A stretch of DNA of 64,000 bases from CALBPI01 sp039821605 (lineage in GTDB: Bacteria > Pseudomonadota > Gammaproteobacteria > Steroidobacterales > Woeseiaceae): NCBI GenBank assembly GCA_039821605.1, contig JBCBNV010000003.1:248001-312000 (forward strand), read 5' to 3'. This document shows positions 34,041 to 42,910 of the stretch, piece after piece (positions within the stretch are counted from its first letter, which is position 1; each line of letters begins with the position of its first letter). The notes beneath the pieces were generated by a model that was not told the DNA's origin, did not search any database, and saw only the letters and a program-made list of their open reading frames with translations. The translations under genes were made by a program, and so were the position numbers.

Positions 34041-35900
34041 ATGCGCAACTCCGGCGCGTATTGCGGCCGCATCCTGGCAAGCCTGGTGCTGAGTGTCGTC
34101 GCCGCGATGACGCACGCCGAGGTCACCGCCCAGGACCCGATGTGGTTGCGCCTGGGGCACTACGACGCCAGGGGCGGCGGCTATGTGAGCACGGTGCAGA
34201 CGCCCGAGTTCTTCCTCGCGGCAGGCGGCAAGACGGACCCGGCAGAGGAGCTCGAAGCCACGCTGCGGGCCATGCGGGCAACCGATACCGAAGACCCGAA
34301 CGCGCACGCGCAATGCCGTTTCCCCGCGCGCTACCTGTGGCTGCGGCGCGAGGGCGCCCTGCCGGAGGTCACTCCCCGGGCCTGCCCCCAGTTCGACGGC
34401 TGGATGTTCGAGGGCCAGCCAGAGTCCGTGAGCATCGTTTTCGCGACGGGCTACCTCGGTAACCCGGCGTCCTACTACGGCCACACGCTGCTCAAGTTCA
34501 ATGCCCCGGGCGAGCGGCGCCGCTCCGAGCTGCTTGACGTCACGGTCAACTACGGCGCCATCATCCCGGCGGGCACGGGCCCGCTCGAGTACATCCTGCG
34601 CGGTGCTGCAGGTGGATTCAGCGCTGGCTTCAGCCACATTCAGTACTACTTCCACGACCACCAGTACGGCGACGTCGAGCTGCGCGATCTCTGGGAGTAC
34701 GAACTCAACTTGCCCGCCGAAGACGTGGCAATGATCGTCGCGCACGCCTGGGAGGTACTCGGACGCGAGTTCACTTACTACTTCTTCCGCAGGAACTGCG
34801 CCTTTCGCATGGCCGAAGTGCTCGAGGTCATCGGTGGCATCGAAATCATCCCACCGCAGCGCCCCTGGACGGTCCCGCAGGCCCTCGTACGGCGCACCAA
34901 TGCGCAGACCTATGAGGGCGAGCCGCTCGTGCGCCGCGTCACCTACCGGCCGTCGCGCCAGTCCCGCTTTTATGCAAGCTATGAACAGCTGAGTGGCGCT
35001 GCGCGCACCGCGGCGCGTGCGGTCGTGAGCGGCGCCGACACCGGTTTTGACACAGCGCCAATCAACGCGCTGCCCGCTGAGGCGCGCGCGGCGACGACGG
35101 ACGCGCTCCTCGACTACTACCAGTACCGCACGCCAAGCGATGCGGCACCCGACGATCCTCGGCGTGACGCCTACCGCAAGCTGCTGGCCTACCGCTTCTC
35201 GCAACCGACGGGCCGCCAGGCCCCGGTGCCGCAACCTGCGCGTGATCCCGCGTCGGACCGCCCGCCCGGCTACCTCGCTGCGGGGTATTCAAACAACTCC
35301 AAAACGGGCGTGAGCACCACGCTGCAGGTGCGCGCGGCCTACTACGACGCCCTCGATGCCTCAGTCAGCCACGTTCCCGACTCCGAGCTCACGATGGGTG
35401 ACGTCGAGATTGAGCTCCGCGACGACAGCGCACGCCTGCGTAAGGCGCAGCTGTTTCGCGTCGAATCCGTCAATGGCGCGCGCTCGGGTCTCCCTGGTGA
35501 CAATGGCAAGTCCTGGCGGCTAGCGCTGGGGCTGACCAGCCAGGACCTGGCCTGCAATACCTGCCTGGTGGCACGATTCGACGGCGACATCGGGCGTTCG
35601 CGCGCGCTGGGGCGGCAGGCCACCGTGGGCGCCTACGTGGGGGGCGCCCTCCAGGACAACCGCAATGACAATGGCAACGCCTTCGTACGGACATCGGCCT
35701 ATCTGAACTGGCGGCCCGGCGACCGGCTCTCGCTGCGCGCGCGCTACGAACACCGCCGACACCTCGATGGCAGACTCGAGGGTCAGGATGTCTTCTCGCT
35801 GCGCGCCCGCTGGCGCATCACGCAGCGCATCGACGCACGCGTGTTCCTGCAGCGCAATGTCGCCGAACAGTACGGCCTGTCGATCGGCTACTATTGGTGA
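34041..35900 (+). CDS. DUF4105 envelope protein
   Basis: This 619-residue protein has a signal peptide (about residues 1-28). DUF4105 blocks follow: FATGYLGNPASYYGHTLLKF, a glycine-rich stretch (RGAAGGFSAGFSHIQYYF) and YYFFRRNCAFRMAEVLE, with conserved Cys and His. The C-terminal 200 residues are rich in alternating strands ending in a beta-barrel-like tail (LSIGYYW), suggesting an outer-membrane barrel. Function unknown. ATG 34041 is preceded by AGGGG. GTG 34020 is also possible. Confidence 0.85.
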   Translation: MRNSGAYCGRILASLVLSVVAAMTHAEVTAQDPMWLRLGHYDARGGGYVSTVQTPEFFLAAGGKTDPAEELEATLRAMRATDTEDPNAHAQCRFPARYLWLRREGALPEVTPRACPQFDGWMFEGQPESVSIVFATGYLGNPASYYGHTLLKFNAPGERRRSELLDVTVNYGAIIPAGTGPLEYILRGAAGGFSAGFSHIQYYFHDHQYGDVELRDLWEYELNLPAEDVAMIVAHAWEVLGREFTYYFFRRNCAFRMAEVLEVIGGIEIIPPQRPWTVPQALVRRTNAQTYEGEPLVRRVTYRPSRQSRFYASYEQLSGAARTAARAVVSGADTGFDTAPINALPAEARAATTDALLDYYQYRTPSDAAPDDPRRDAYRKLLAYRFSQPTGRQAPVPQPARDPASDRPPGYLAAGYSNNSKTGVSTTLQVRAAYYDALDASVSHVPDSELTMGDVEIELRDDSARLRKAQLFRVESVNGARSGLPGDNGKSWRLALGLTSQDLACNTCLVARFDGDIGRSRALGRQATVGAYVGGALQDNRNDNGNAFVRTSAYLNWRPGDRLSLRARYEHRRHLDGRLEGQDVFSLRARWRITQRIDARVFLQRNVAEQYGLSIGYYW

Positions 35901-35931
35901 CCCGAACCCGACCCGACGCGGAGCCCACAAC

Positions 35932-36609
35932 GTGCCCCTGATCCCGGAACTGGATGCCGTCGAGGCCCGCATCATCGGCTGCCTCATCGAAAAGTCCGTG
36001 GTCACCCCTGACCAGTACCCACTGACGCTCAACGCACTCACCAACGCCTGCAACCAGAAGTCCAGTCGCGACCCCGTGATGTCGCTGACCTCAGGCGAGG
36101 TCCAGGGCGGTTTGCGTCGACTCAGCGATAAACACCTCGTCATGGTCGACGAGAATTTCCGCGGTCGGGCCGAAAAATACACGCAACGCTTTTGTGACAC
36201 GCGCTACAGCGAGCTTCAGTTCGACCCCGCCGAGCGCGCCATCGTCACCCTGCTGTTGCTTCGCGGCCCGCAGACTCCCGGCGAGCTCAAATCACGCTCC
36301 GGGCGCCTTCACAACTTCCCTGGGCCCGAGGCCGTGGAAGCGAGCCTGAACGCGCTGATGCAACGAGAAGCCGGGCCACTGGTCGTTCGGCTGCCCCGCC
36401 GGGCGGGTCGCCGCGACAGTGAGTACATGCACCTGTTCTCGGGTGGCGTTGAAGGCAGTACGGAGCCAGCGGCTGTGGCAGCGCCCGCGACAGCGGCGGC
36501 ACCGGCCCCGCAGGATGCGGCCACGCTTGCCGAATTGACGCGCCGCATCGAGCAACTCGAAGCGACGGTCGCCGAGCTCATGGCCGCGCAGGTTCGAGAT
36601 TTAACATAA
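35932..36609 (+). CDS. YceH/DUF480 family protein
   Basis: This 225-residue YceH-family protein is conserved in Gammaproteobacteria and forms two winged-helix-like domains. Motifs are ARIIGCLIEKSVVTPDQYPLTLNALTNACNQKSSRDPV (early, residues about 9-46), LLLRGPQTPGELKSR (about 103-117) and the second-domain VVRLPRRAGRRDSEYMHLF. A 60-residue alanine-rich and coiled-coil tail follows. Its biochemical role is not established. GTG 35932 is chosen because the open frame upstream is the shadow of the preceding gene. GGAG lies at suitable distance. Confidence 0.93.
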   Translation: MPLIPELDAVEARIIGCLIEKSVVTPDQYPLTLNALTNACNQKSSRDPVMSLTSGEVQGGLRRLSDKHLVMVDENFRGRAEKYTQRFCDTRYSELQFDPAERAIVTLLLLRGPQTPGELKSRSGRLHNFPGPEAVEASLNALMQREAGPLVVRLPRRAGRRDSEYMHLFSGGVEGSTEPAAVAAPATAAAPAPQDAATLAELTRRIEQLEATVAELMAAQVRDLT

Positions 36610-36720
36610 CGAGTTATTCGACGGCGCCGACCGCGTGGCCCTGTCGGTATGCTTTACAAAACCGCACCCGACACACCAACGGTCCCGAGCGACTTCCTTA
36701 TCTTTCAGTCACTTAAAAAG

Positions 36721-36737
36721 TTGGCCCGGCTTTTGCT
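36721..36737 (+). promoter_or_regulatory. Sigma-54 (-24/-12) promoter
   Basis: TTGGCCCGGCTTTTGCT matches the RpoN consensus with GG at 36723-36724 and GC at 36735-36736, exactly ten bases apart. Transcription would start near 36748, giving a leader of about 55 bases before the PEP-CTERM-like gene. Sigma-54 promoters are known to drive PEP-CTERM genes through the PrsK/PrsR system. Confidence 0.75.
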
Positions 36738-36802
36738 TTATATCCCCCGTACAGTGGCTCTCGCACTGTGGAATTGGCTAAAACAGGTTTAGGGGAATAA
36801 AG

Positions 36803-37366
36803 ATGAAAAAACTGATCGCACTTGCTCTGGTGCTCGCCGCTGGTTCCGCCGGCGCGACCATCAGCACGATCGGCGACGTAACGCCGACGGGCTCGGGCTA
36901 CACCATTTCAAGCGACGACGGCGTTTCTGACGCTGCTGTTGAAGCGTTTCTGGGTCTTGGCGCGGGCACGCTCGACGCCATCTCGACTGGCGACGCTACC
37001 GAAGGTTCGGCTATCGCAATCACCACCGATATCGGCAGCGGCGGTACGGTGAGCTTCGACTGGTTCTGGACTTCGAACGAAGGCTCCGGTTCGTTCTTCA
37101 ACGACTTCGCTTTCGTATCGGTCAGCATGAATGGCGTCCAGGTCCTGGCCGACACGTTCACGCTCGACGGCACGATCTCCAGCTTCTCGTACACGGCTGG
37201 CAGCGGTGGTCTGCTGACCATCGGCGTTGGTGTCATGGACCTCCAGGATACGATCGTTAGCTCGTTCCTCGACGTTGACAACATTGCTGTTGTGCCGGCT
37301 CCTGCTTCGCTGCTCCTGCTGGGCCTCGGCCTCGCCGGTCTCGGCGCTGCACGTCGCCGCGCCTAA
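36803..37366 (+). CDS. PEP-CTERM-type exported protein
   Basis: This 187-residue protein has a signal peptide (MKKLIALALVLAAGSAGA) and a mature part rich in Gly, Ser, Thr and Asp with few Lys/Arg. A tripartite C-terminal sorting signal lies at 164-187: VPAP in place of the usual PEP, a leucine/glycine helix and a final RRRA. Such tails are cut by exosortase and the proteins are secreted to the surface or into the exopolysaccharide matrix. ATG 36803 has AGGGGA 7 bases upstream. The gene stands alone between a sigma-54 promoter and a strong terminator. No exosortase gene is in the window. Confidence 0.9.
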   Translation: MKKLIALALVLAAGSAGATISTIGDVTPTGSGYTISSDDGVSDAAVEAFLGLGAGTLDAISTGDATEGSAIAITTDIGSGGTVSFDWFWTSNEGSGSFFNDFAFVSVSMNGVQVLADTFTLDGTISSFSYTAGSGGLLTIGVGVMDLQDTIVSSFLDVDNIAVVPAPASLLLLGLGLAGLGAARRRA

Positions 37367-37709
37367 GACGGCTAATAAGACCGGCTGACGCCGATCGCCA
37401 CGCGCGATCGGAGTTAAACCGGCAAAAGAACCCCGGGCATCGTCCCGGGGTTTTTTTTTTGCGCGTCGCATTCATGTGCGCATCACTGTTGTGATGACAC
37501 GACACTCATCTGGGCTCAAGAGCGCGCCCTAACACCGATTTGGCAATGGTTTCACGCGTAATGCACCGTTTCTGTGCGGTCTCTGTTGGTAAGACACAAC
37601 GAATCTTTGCATTCGTGGTTTTTTGGTGCTAAACCCCCTCCTAGGCGGACGAAGATCCGCAAGACAACGCTGCATGAGCGGCGAATGATCATCTGAGGGA
37701 GGTTTCAGG
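37367..37709 (+). other. 343-base intergenic region with terminator and receptor leader
   Basis: After the PEP-CTERM stop it holds the intrinsic terminator listed separately. Further on, towards the TonB-receptor start, are two small hairpins: ACGAAT/ATTCGT at 37599-37616, followed by GGTTTTTT, and GCGGA/TCCGC at 37645-37660. These could be a weak terminator and an antiterminator in the receptor leader. No known riboswitch box is seen. Confidence 0.5.
37429..37460 (+). terminator. Strong intrinsic terminator
   Basis: CCCCGGG and CCCGGGG arms (37431-37437 and 37444-37450) around a six-base loop, preceded by AA and followed by ten T residues. It ends the PEP-CTERM transcript. Confidence 0.95.
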
Positions 37710-40700
37710 GTGCCTAACATCACTTCGAAAAAACGCGCGGCTACCAGTGCCGCCGCTGTGCTCGCATCGCTTGTGGCGTTACCACCGCCTGTGCAGGCGC
37801 AGGACGACGACGAGCGACTGGAGGAAATCGTCGTTACGGGTTCGCGCATCCAGCGCGACCCGAATACCATTGCCGCGCAGCCCGTCCAGAGCGTCAGCGC
37901 CGAGGACATCCAGCTTTCGGGCGAGTTCTCGGTTTCGGATATCGTCAACGATGTCCCGGCACTGCTCTCTTCGACCACCTCAGAAAACGCACAGGACGCC
38001 GGCGTTGCCGCAGGCACCAACGTCCTCAACCTACGCGGCCTGGGCGCCAACCGCACCCTGGTGCTTGTCGACGGCCGCCGCCACGTGGCCGGCGTCGCGG
38101 GTACTCAGTCGGTGGACGTGGGCTCAATTCCCGTCAAACTCATCGAACGCGTCGAAGTACTCACAGGCGGCGCATCGGCCGTCTACGGTGCCGACGCGGT
38201 ATCCGGGGTTGTGAACTTCATCCTCAAGGACGACTACGAAGGCTTCGACATCGACGCGATGACGGGCATGAGTGGCGAAAGCGACGCCAACCAGTCCACG
38301 CTGTCGGTGACCTGGGGCAAGAACTTCCTGGACGGACGCGCCAATATCTCGGCATCGCTCGACTACCGCAACGATGACGGCCTCAGAGCCAACGAGCGCG
38401 ACAACGGCATCTTCATCGGCTCGGCACGTGACTGGGTCAACCCCGCACTGCGCTTCCAGCAGGGCGACATTTCGGCTGCATCGACGCCGAACTTCGCGCA
38501 GTTCTACAACTTCGGCAATACGGGCCTCACGGACTTCGGCTTGCCGATCCCGACGCAATCGGACTTCGTGGCGGACTACATTGACCAGTTTGGCGTGGCG
38601 CCCACACTCACGGATGCAGAACTTGCGCTCATCACGCAGGCCGCCAACGCGCCACAGCGTGCCGTGCTGCCGGGCCGCACGTTCCCGTTCACATCGGGCT
38701 ACGGTTACATCATCCCCGGCAACCCGTTCACGTTTGACGGCTTCGACCCCGAGACGCCCATCGACCTCGACGGCAACGGCCGCTTCGACTGCCTGGACTC
38801 ATTCACGGGTTACAACTCGGTCTTCGGTGCCGCCTCGTTTGGCGTCATCGGCGGGTGCTGGAACGTCAACGCCGACGGCACCTACCGCCCCGTGCAGGAC
38901 GGTCTCGTCGCATCGGGGTTCCAGGGCTTCGGCGGTGACTCCTTCAACACGATCCAGCAGGGCTTCGGCTACATCATCCCGCCCGAGGAAAAGTACACGC
39001 TGAACCTGCTTGGCCGCTTCGACTTTACCGAGCAGATGAGCTTCTTCGGCGAGCTCAAGTACTCGGCGCAGGAAAACGAGGGTGAGCAGCAGCCGACCTC
39101 ATTCTGGGACCTACTCTTCGGCGCACCCGACAACCCCTACCTGCCTGACTTCATCCAGCCGATTGCCCAGCAAACGGGTGGCGTGGCGATCACGATTGAC
39201 CCGATCGGCATTGGCACGGCCACGACAGAGATCGAGCGCGAGACCTTCCGCATCGTCGGTGGTATCGAGGGCGAACTCGATAATGGCTGGACCTACGAGG
39301 TGTCAGCCAACTTTGGCCGCTTCACGCGTGACCTCAAGGAAAACGACAACATCATCAACGACCGCTTCCTGGCGGCCATCGATGCCGTGATCGACCCGGC
39401 GACGGGGCAGCCTGCTTGCCGTTCCTCGGTCGACCCGACGGCGCCGGCGCAGACCACGCCGTTTAACATCCCGGCTTACGATCCCGGCTACTTCTCGTTC
39501 ACACCCGGTGATGGCACCTGCGTACCGCTCAACATCTGGGCCGGCACCACGGGCATCACCCAGCAGGCCGTCGACTGGGTAACGCGCGACACGAACACCA
39601 AATCGGAGCTCGTGCAGAAGGTCTTCACGGCGTTCATCACGGGTGACTCGAGCGACTGGTTCGAACTGCCCGCGGGCCCGATCTCGTTCGCCGCCGGCGG
39701 TGAATGGCGCCGCGAGGAATCGGAGTTCAGCTTTGACACCTTCGAGCTCGGCGTTCTGCCCGAAGGCTCTCCATTCGGCGCAGGCACCAACATTGCGGAC
39801 GTGAGCGGTAACTCCAACCTACTGTTCCGCCCGGCCCTGTCCAACCGCGACGAACAAGGCGACTACGAGGCCATCGACGCCTTTGTCGAAGTCTCACTGC
39901 CGTTGCTCGCGGACATGCCCGGCGTCGAGTCCCTCGTATTCGATGCCGCGGTCCGCGGCTCCGATTACACGACGATCGGCAGCGCGACAACGTGGAAGAC
40001 GAGCCTGTCCTACGCGCCCGTGGACGACATTCGCTTCCGCAGCACTTACTCGGAGGCGGTTCGTGCACCGAACATCACGGAGCTGTTCGGCCCGCAGGTC
40101 GGCATTACGTCTCGCCCGGCCGATCCCTGTGACGCCGCTCAGATCAATGCCATCGCTGCCGACGACCCCGGCCTCGCAGCGCAGATTCAGGCGAACTGCG
40201 TTGCCGACTTTGCCAACATCGGCCTTGATCCCTTCGATGCCAACGGCACCTACGTCTTCGGCGACCCGCTGTCGGCTGCATTCGGCGGTATCGCGGGCGG
40301 TAACGCAGCCCTCCAGGAAGAAACTGCCGAAACCTTCTCAATCGGTTTCGTGGCGCAGCCGCGCTTCCTCGAGGGCCTGACGATTAGCGTCGACTACTGG
40401 GACATCCGCATCGAGGACGCCATTGAAACGGTCAGCGACAACGACATCGTCAACGCCTGCTACCAGGGTCCGTCGTTGAACCCGGCCTTCTGCGACCTGT
40501 TCTCGCGCAACGGTGATCCGAACTCGCTGCAGTTTGGCGGCTTCAACTTCATTCAGCGCTCGCTCGTGAACTTTGCCGCGCTCGAAACGGACGGCATCGA
40601 CTTCTCGGCCGACTACAGCTTCGAGCTTGGCGAGCACGGCTTCAACGTCAAAGTGTCCGGCACCAAGGTCAACGACTTGAATCGCTTCTCGGACCCGCTT

Positions 40701-41066
40701 GACTCGTCGGTTGTCGACGTGGAGCTCGGTGAGGTCCGTCGTCCGGAGCTCAGCGGCAACGTGTTCGTCAACTGGTTCTACGGCAATCTGCAGCTGCAGT
40801 GGCAGGCGCAGTTCCAGGACGAGCAGCTGCTGCGATTCGTTGAGATCGACACCGCAGAAACGCTGTATGGCGACGTTGTGTTTCAGGACGCGTTCTGGCA
40901 GCACGATCTCGCGGCCTCATTCGATTACAGCGATCGCCTCAAGTTCTACGGCGGCATCCGCAACGTCACCGACAAAGACCCGTTTGCCACGGACTTTGGC
41001 TTCCCAGCCAGCCCGCGCGGACGCTTCTTCTACGTGGGCGTGAACTACACGATGGACGGCTTCTAG
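37710..41066 (+). CDS. TonB-dependent outer-membrane receptor
   Basis: This 1118-residue receptor has a signal peptide (VQA-QDD), then a TonB-box region LEEIVVTGSRI. The plug domain has NVLNLRGLGANRTLVLVDGRR and RVEVLTGGASAVYGADAVSGVVNFIL, the barrel follows, and the end GRFFYVGVNYTMDGF has the terminal aromatic residue. Such large receptors in this type of bacterium import peptides, glycans or other large nutrients. The ligand is unknown. GTG 37710 has GGAGG 8 bases upstream. It ends before a strong terminator and appears monocistronic. Confidence 0.95.
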   Translation: MPNITSKKRAATSAAAVLASLVALPPPVQAQDDDERLEEIVVTGSRIQRDPNTIAAQPVQSVSAEDIQLSGEFSVSDIVNDVPALLSSTTSENAQDAGVAAGTNVLNLRGLGANRTLVLVDGRRHVAGVAGTQSVDVGSIPVKLIERVEVLTGGASAVYGADAVSGVVNFILKDDYEGFDIDAMTGMSGESDANQSTLSVTWGKNFLDGRANISASLDYRNDDGLRANERDNGIFIGSARDWVNPALRFQQGDISAASTPNFAQFYNFGNTGLTDFGLPIPTQSDFVADYIDQFGVAPTLTDAELALITQAANAPQRAVLPGRTFPFTSGYGYIIPGNPFTFDGFDPETPIDLDGNGRFDCLDSFTGYNSVFGAASFGVIGGCWNVNADGTYRPVQDGLVASGFQGFGGDSFNTIQQGFGYIIPPEEKYTLNLLGRFDFTEQMSFFGELKYSAQENEGEQQPTSFWDLLFGAPDNPYLPDFIQPIAQQTGGVAITIDPIGIGTATTEIERETFRIVGGIEGELDNGWTYEVSANFGRFTRDLKENDNIINDRFLAAIDAVIDPATGQPACRSSVDPTAPAQTTPFNIPAYDPGYFSFTPGDGTCVPLNIWAGTTGITQQAVDWVTRDTNTKSELVQKVFTAFITGDSSDWFELPAGPISFAAGGEWRREESEFSFDTFELGVLPEGSPFGAGTNIADVSGNSNLLFRPALSNRDEQGDYEAIDAFVEVSLPLLADMPGVESLVFDAAVRGSDYTTIGSATTWKTSLSYAPVDDIRFRSTYSEAVRAPNITELFGPQVGITSRPADPCDAAQINAIAADDPGLAAQIQANCVADFANIGLDPFDANGTYVFGDPLSAAFGGIAGGNAALQEETAETFSIGFVAQPRFLEGLTISVDYWDIRIEDAIETVSDNDIVNACYQGPSLNPAFCDLFSRNGDPNSLQFGGFNFIQRSLVNFAALETDGIDFSADYSFELGEHGFNVKVSGTKVNDLNRFSDPLDSSVVDVELGEVRRPELSGNVFVNWFYGNLQLQWQAQFQDEQLLRFVEIDTAETLYGDVVFQDAFWQHDLAASFDYSDRLKFYGGIRNVTDKDPFATDFGFPASPRGRFFYVGVNYTMDGF

Positions 41067-41098
41067 GCCGACCCCACCGCATCCTGTCCGGATGACAC

Positions 41099-41134
41099 CG
41101 GGCCGGCCCGTCCGCGGGTCGGCCCGTTTTTTTT
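41099..41134 (+). terminator. Intrinsic terminator after TonB receptor
   Basis: Outer arms CGGGCCG (41099-41105) and CGGCCCG (41120-41126) extend with an inner CCCG/CGGG pair and one G-T pair. Eight T residues follow. Confidence 0.93.
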
Positions 41135-41215
41135 GCGCCGCCGTCGGGCCGCGCGCACAATGAACAACACGATTCTCGTGCGGTCCAACTCAAGGACACC
41201 CAGACCGGAGGCCCC

Positions 41216-42061
41216 ATGAACCGCAACCGCATCCTGACGCATCTGGCCCTGGCCTTCGTGGCGCTGACCGCGGGCGCCGCCAACGCCGATACAGAGTTTC
41301 TGCGCTTCGAACGCGACGACAGCAATCGCATCGTGGGGCTCGAGGTTGCCATCGCGCATTTCAGCTCGGCCGATCGCGATGACACCACGGTCGACCTCAT
41401 CGGCGCCGTCCACGTCGGCGATGCGGCGTACTACGCAGACCTCAACGAACGCTTCAAGGATTACGACGCCGTGCTCTATGAGCTCGTCGCACCCGAAGGA
41501 ACGCGCGTGCGACCTGGTATGCCGCGCAAGGGCATGCTGGCGGGAGCACAGCTCGCGATGACCGACGGTCTCGACCTCGCCTACCAGCTCGACGAAATTG
41601 ACTACTTCGCCGACAACCTCGTGCACGCGGATCTCTCCGGAAAGGAGTTGCGTGCGGCTATGAACGAGCGCGGCGAAACTCCGTTGCTGTTTGCGTGGCG
41701 CGGCTTCATTGCGGGCGTCAAGCAAAGTGCCCGCGACCCCATGGGCATTCAGAGCACGATCATGCTCGCGAATCTCATTGCCCCGGGCGATGACCGCACC
41801 CGCAAGATCACGGTTGCGAAAGAACTCATGAAGATGGACCAGATGCGCGAGCTCATCGGTCAGGACGAAAACTCATCGATCATCGGTGCGCGCAATGAGC
41901 GCGCCATCGAAGTGCTCGAGCGCGAACTCGCCAAGGGCCACAAGCGCGTTGGCATCTTCTACGGCGTCGGACACAACGAGGACTTTGCGCGCCGGCTGAC
42001 CGAGGACCTTGGGTTCGAGGCCGAGGGTGCCACCTGGGTGAAGGCCTGGGACATCCCCTGA
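41216..42061 (+). CDS. TraB/GumN-family exported protein
   Basis: This 281-residue protein has a signal peptide (cut near ANA-DTE). Family motifs are VDLIGAVHVGDAAYY, AVLYELVAPEG and, near the end, RNERAIEVLERELAKGHKRVGIFYGVGHNEDF, the three conserved blocks of the TraB/PrgY/GumN fold, whose His and Glu residues suggest a metalloprotease-like or binding role. Function in bacteria is unknown. It lies alone, convergent with ompW. Confidence 0.85.
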   Translation: MNRNRILTHLALAFVALTAGAANADTEFLRFERDDSNRIVGLEVAIAHFSSADRDDTTVDLIGAVHVGDAAYYADLNERFKDYDAVLYELVAPEGTRVRPGMPRKGMLAGAQLAMTDGLDLAYQLDEIDYFADNLVHADLSGKELRAAMNERGETPLLFAWRGFIAGVKQSARDPMGIQSTIMLANLIAPGDDRTRKITVAKELMKMDQMRELIGQDENSSIIGARNERAIEVLERELAKGHKRVGIFYGVGHNEDFARRLTEDLGFEAEGATWVKAWDIP

Positions 42062-42069
42062 GCGAGCCC

Positions 42070-42105
42070 AAAAAATACGGGCCACACCGTCCCCAGTGTG
42101 ACCCG
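42070..42105 (-). terminator. Intrinsic terminator of the OmpW gene
   Basis: On the minus strand CGGGTCACAC pairs with GTGTGGCCCG (one mismatch) and is followed by TATTTTTT. It follows the OmpW gene stop. The hairpin could also slow the convergent transcript. Confidence 0.75.
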
Positions 42106-42127
42106 CCAGTCCCCACCCCAGTCGGGG

Positions 42128-42793
42128 TCAGAACCGATAGCCCAGCGAGATGCTGTAGACAATCGGATCGATTTCGACGTCCGTGGTCAGCTGCGAGCTG
42201 CCGAACGTGAAGGTCGCGTCGGTGTCGATGTCCACCCACCACACACCGACATTGACGAGCCACTTGTCGTTCAACGCGTAGTCGAAGCCGGCCTGCAGCG
42301 CGAGTCCAAAAGACGCATCGAGATCGAGGTCGCCGGAGCCGAGCACGCCTTCGAGCTGACCGTCGACATCCTCATCGAAGAACAGCGTGTAGTTGATGCC
42401 TGCACCAACGTAGGGCTGGAAGGCGCTTGACGGATCCGCGGGGAAGTACTGCAGCGACACCGTGGGCGGCAGGTGTTTGGTGTCACCGGCGGCCACCGTG
42501 CCAAGGCCAAGCGCACCCGTATCGGCCGAGATGTCGTGGGAGAACGGCGTCGAGGCCAGAACTTCGAGGCCAATCTTGTCACTGATCATGTACACGAAGG
42601 TCAAACCAATCGCCGTGCCATCGTCCACATCGGCTTCGGAACCGGCGATTGCCGACCCGTCGAGTACGAGCTCGGAGCTGCTGGCATCGGGTGCCACGGT
42701 TGCCACGCCGCCGCGGAACAACATATCCCCTGCCTCGTAAGCCTGCGCCAAACCGGCCAGCATCATCAGCGCGGCCGCGACCGTTGTTCTCAT
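42128..42793 (-). CDS. ompW: OmpW-family outer-membrane protein
   Basis: This 221-residue eight-stranded OmpW barrel has a signal peptide (AQA-YEA). The opening GDMLFRGGVATVAPDAS, DKIGLEVLASTPF, PPTVSLQYFP, FQPYVGAGINYTLFF and ending YSISLGYRF with terminal Phe match the family. It forms a narrow hydrophobic pore thought to pass small hydrophobic compounds. AGGAGA precedes ATG 42793. It is a single gene. Confidence 0.95.
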   Translation of the reverse strand: MRTTVAAALMMLAGLAQAYEAGDMLFRGGVATVAPDASSSELVLDGSAIAGSEADVDDGTAIGLTFVYMISDKIGLEVLASTPFSHDISADTGALGLGTVAAGDTKHLPPTVSLQYFPADPSSAFQPYVGAGINYTLFFDEDVDGQLEGVLGSGDLDLDASFGLALQAGFDYALNDKWLVNVGVWWVDIDTDATFTFGSSQLTTDVEIDPIVYSISLGYRF

Positions 42794-42910
42794 TGCCTTC
42801 TCCTCTGTCTGTCGTCATGTCGTGATTGACGACGAGAGGATGCGACCCGAGAACCGCGACGACATTGACCACGGTCATTGACAACGCGTCGAGCGCGTGC
42901 TCCGAATCCC

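Noticed and set aside
37599..37660. Cobalamin or other known riboswitch before the TonB receptor
   Set aside because: No B12 box or other consensus core is present. Only two short hairpins are visible.
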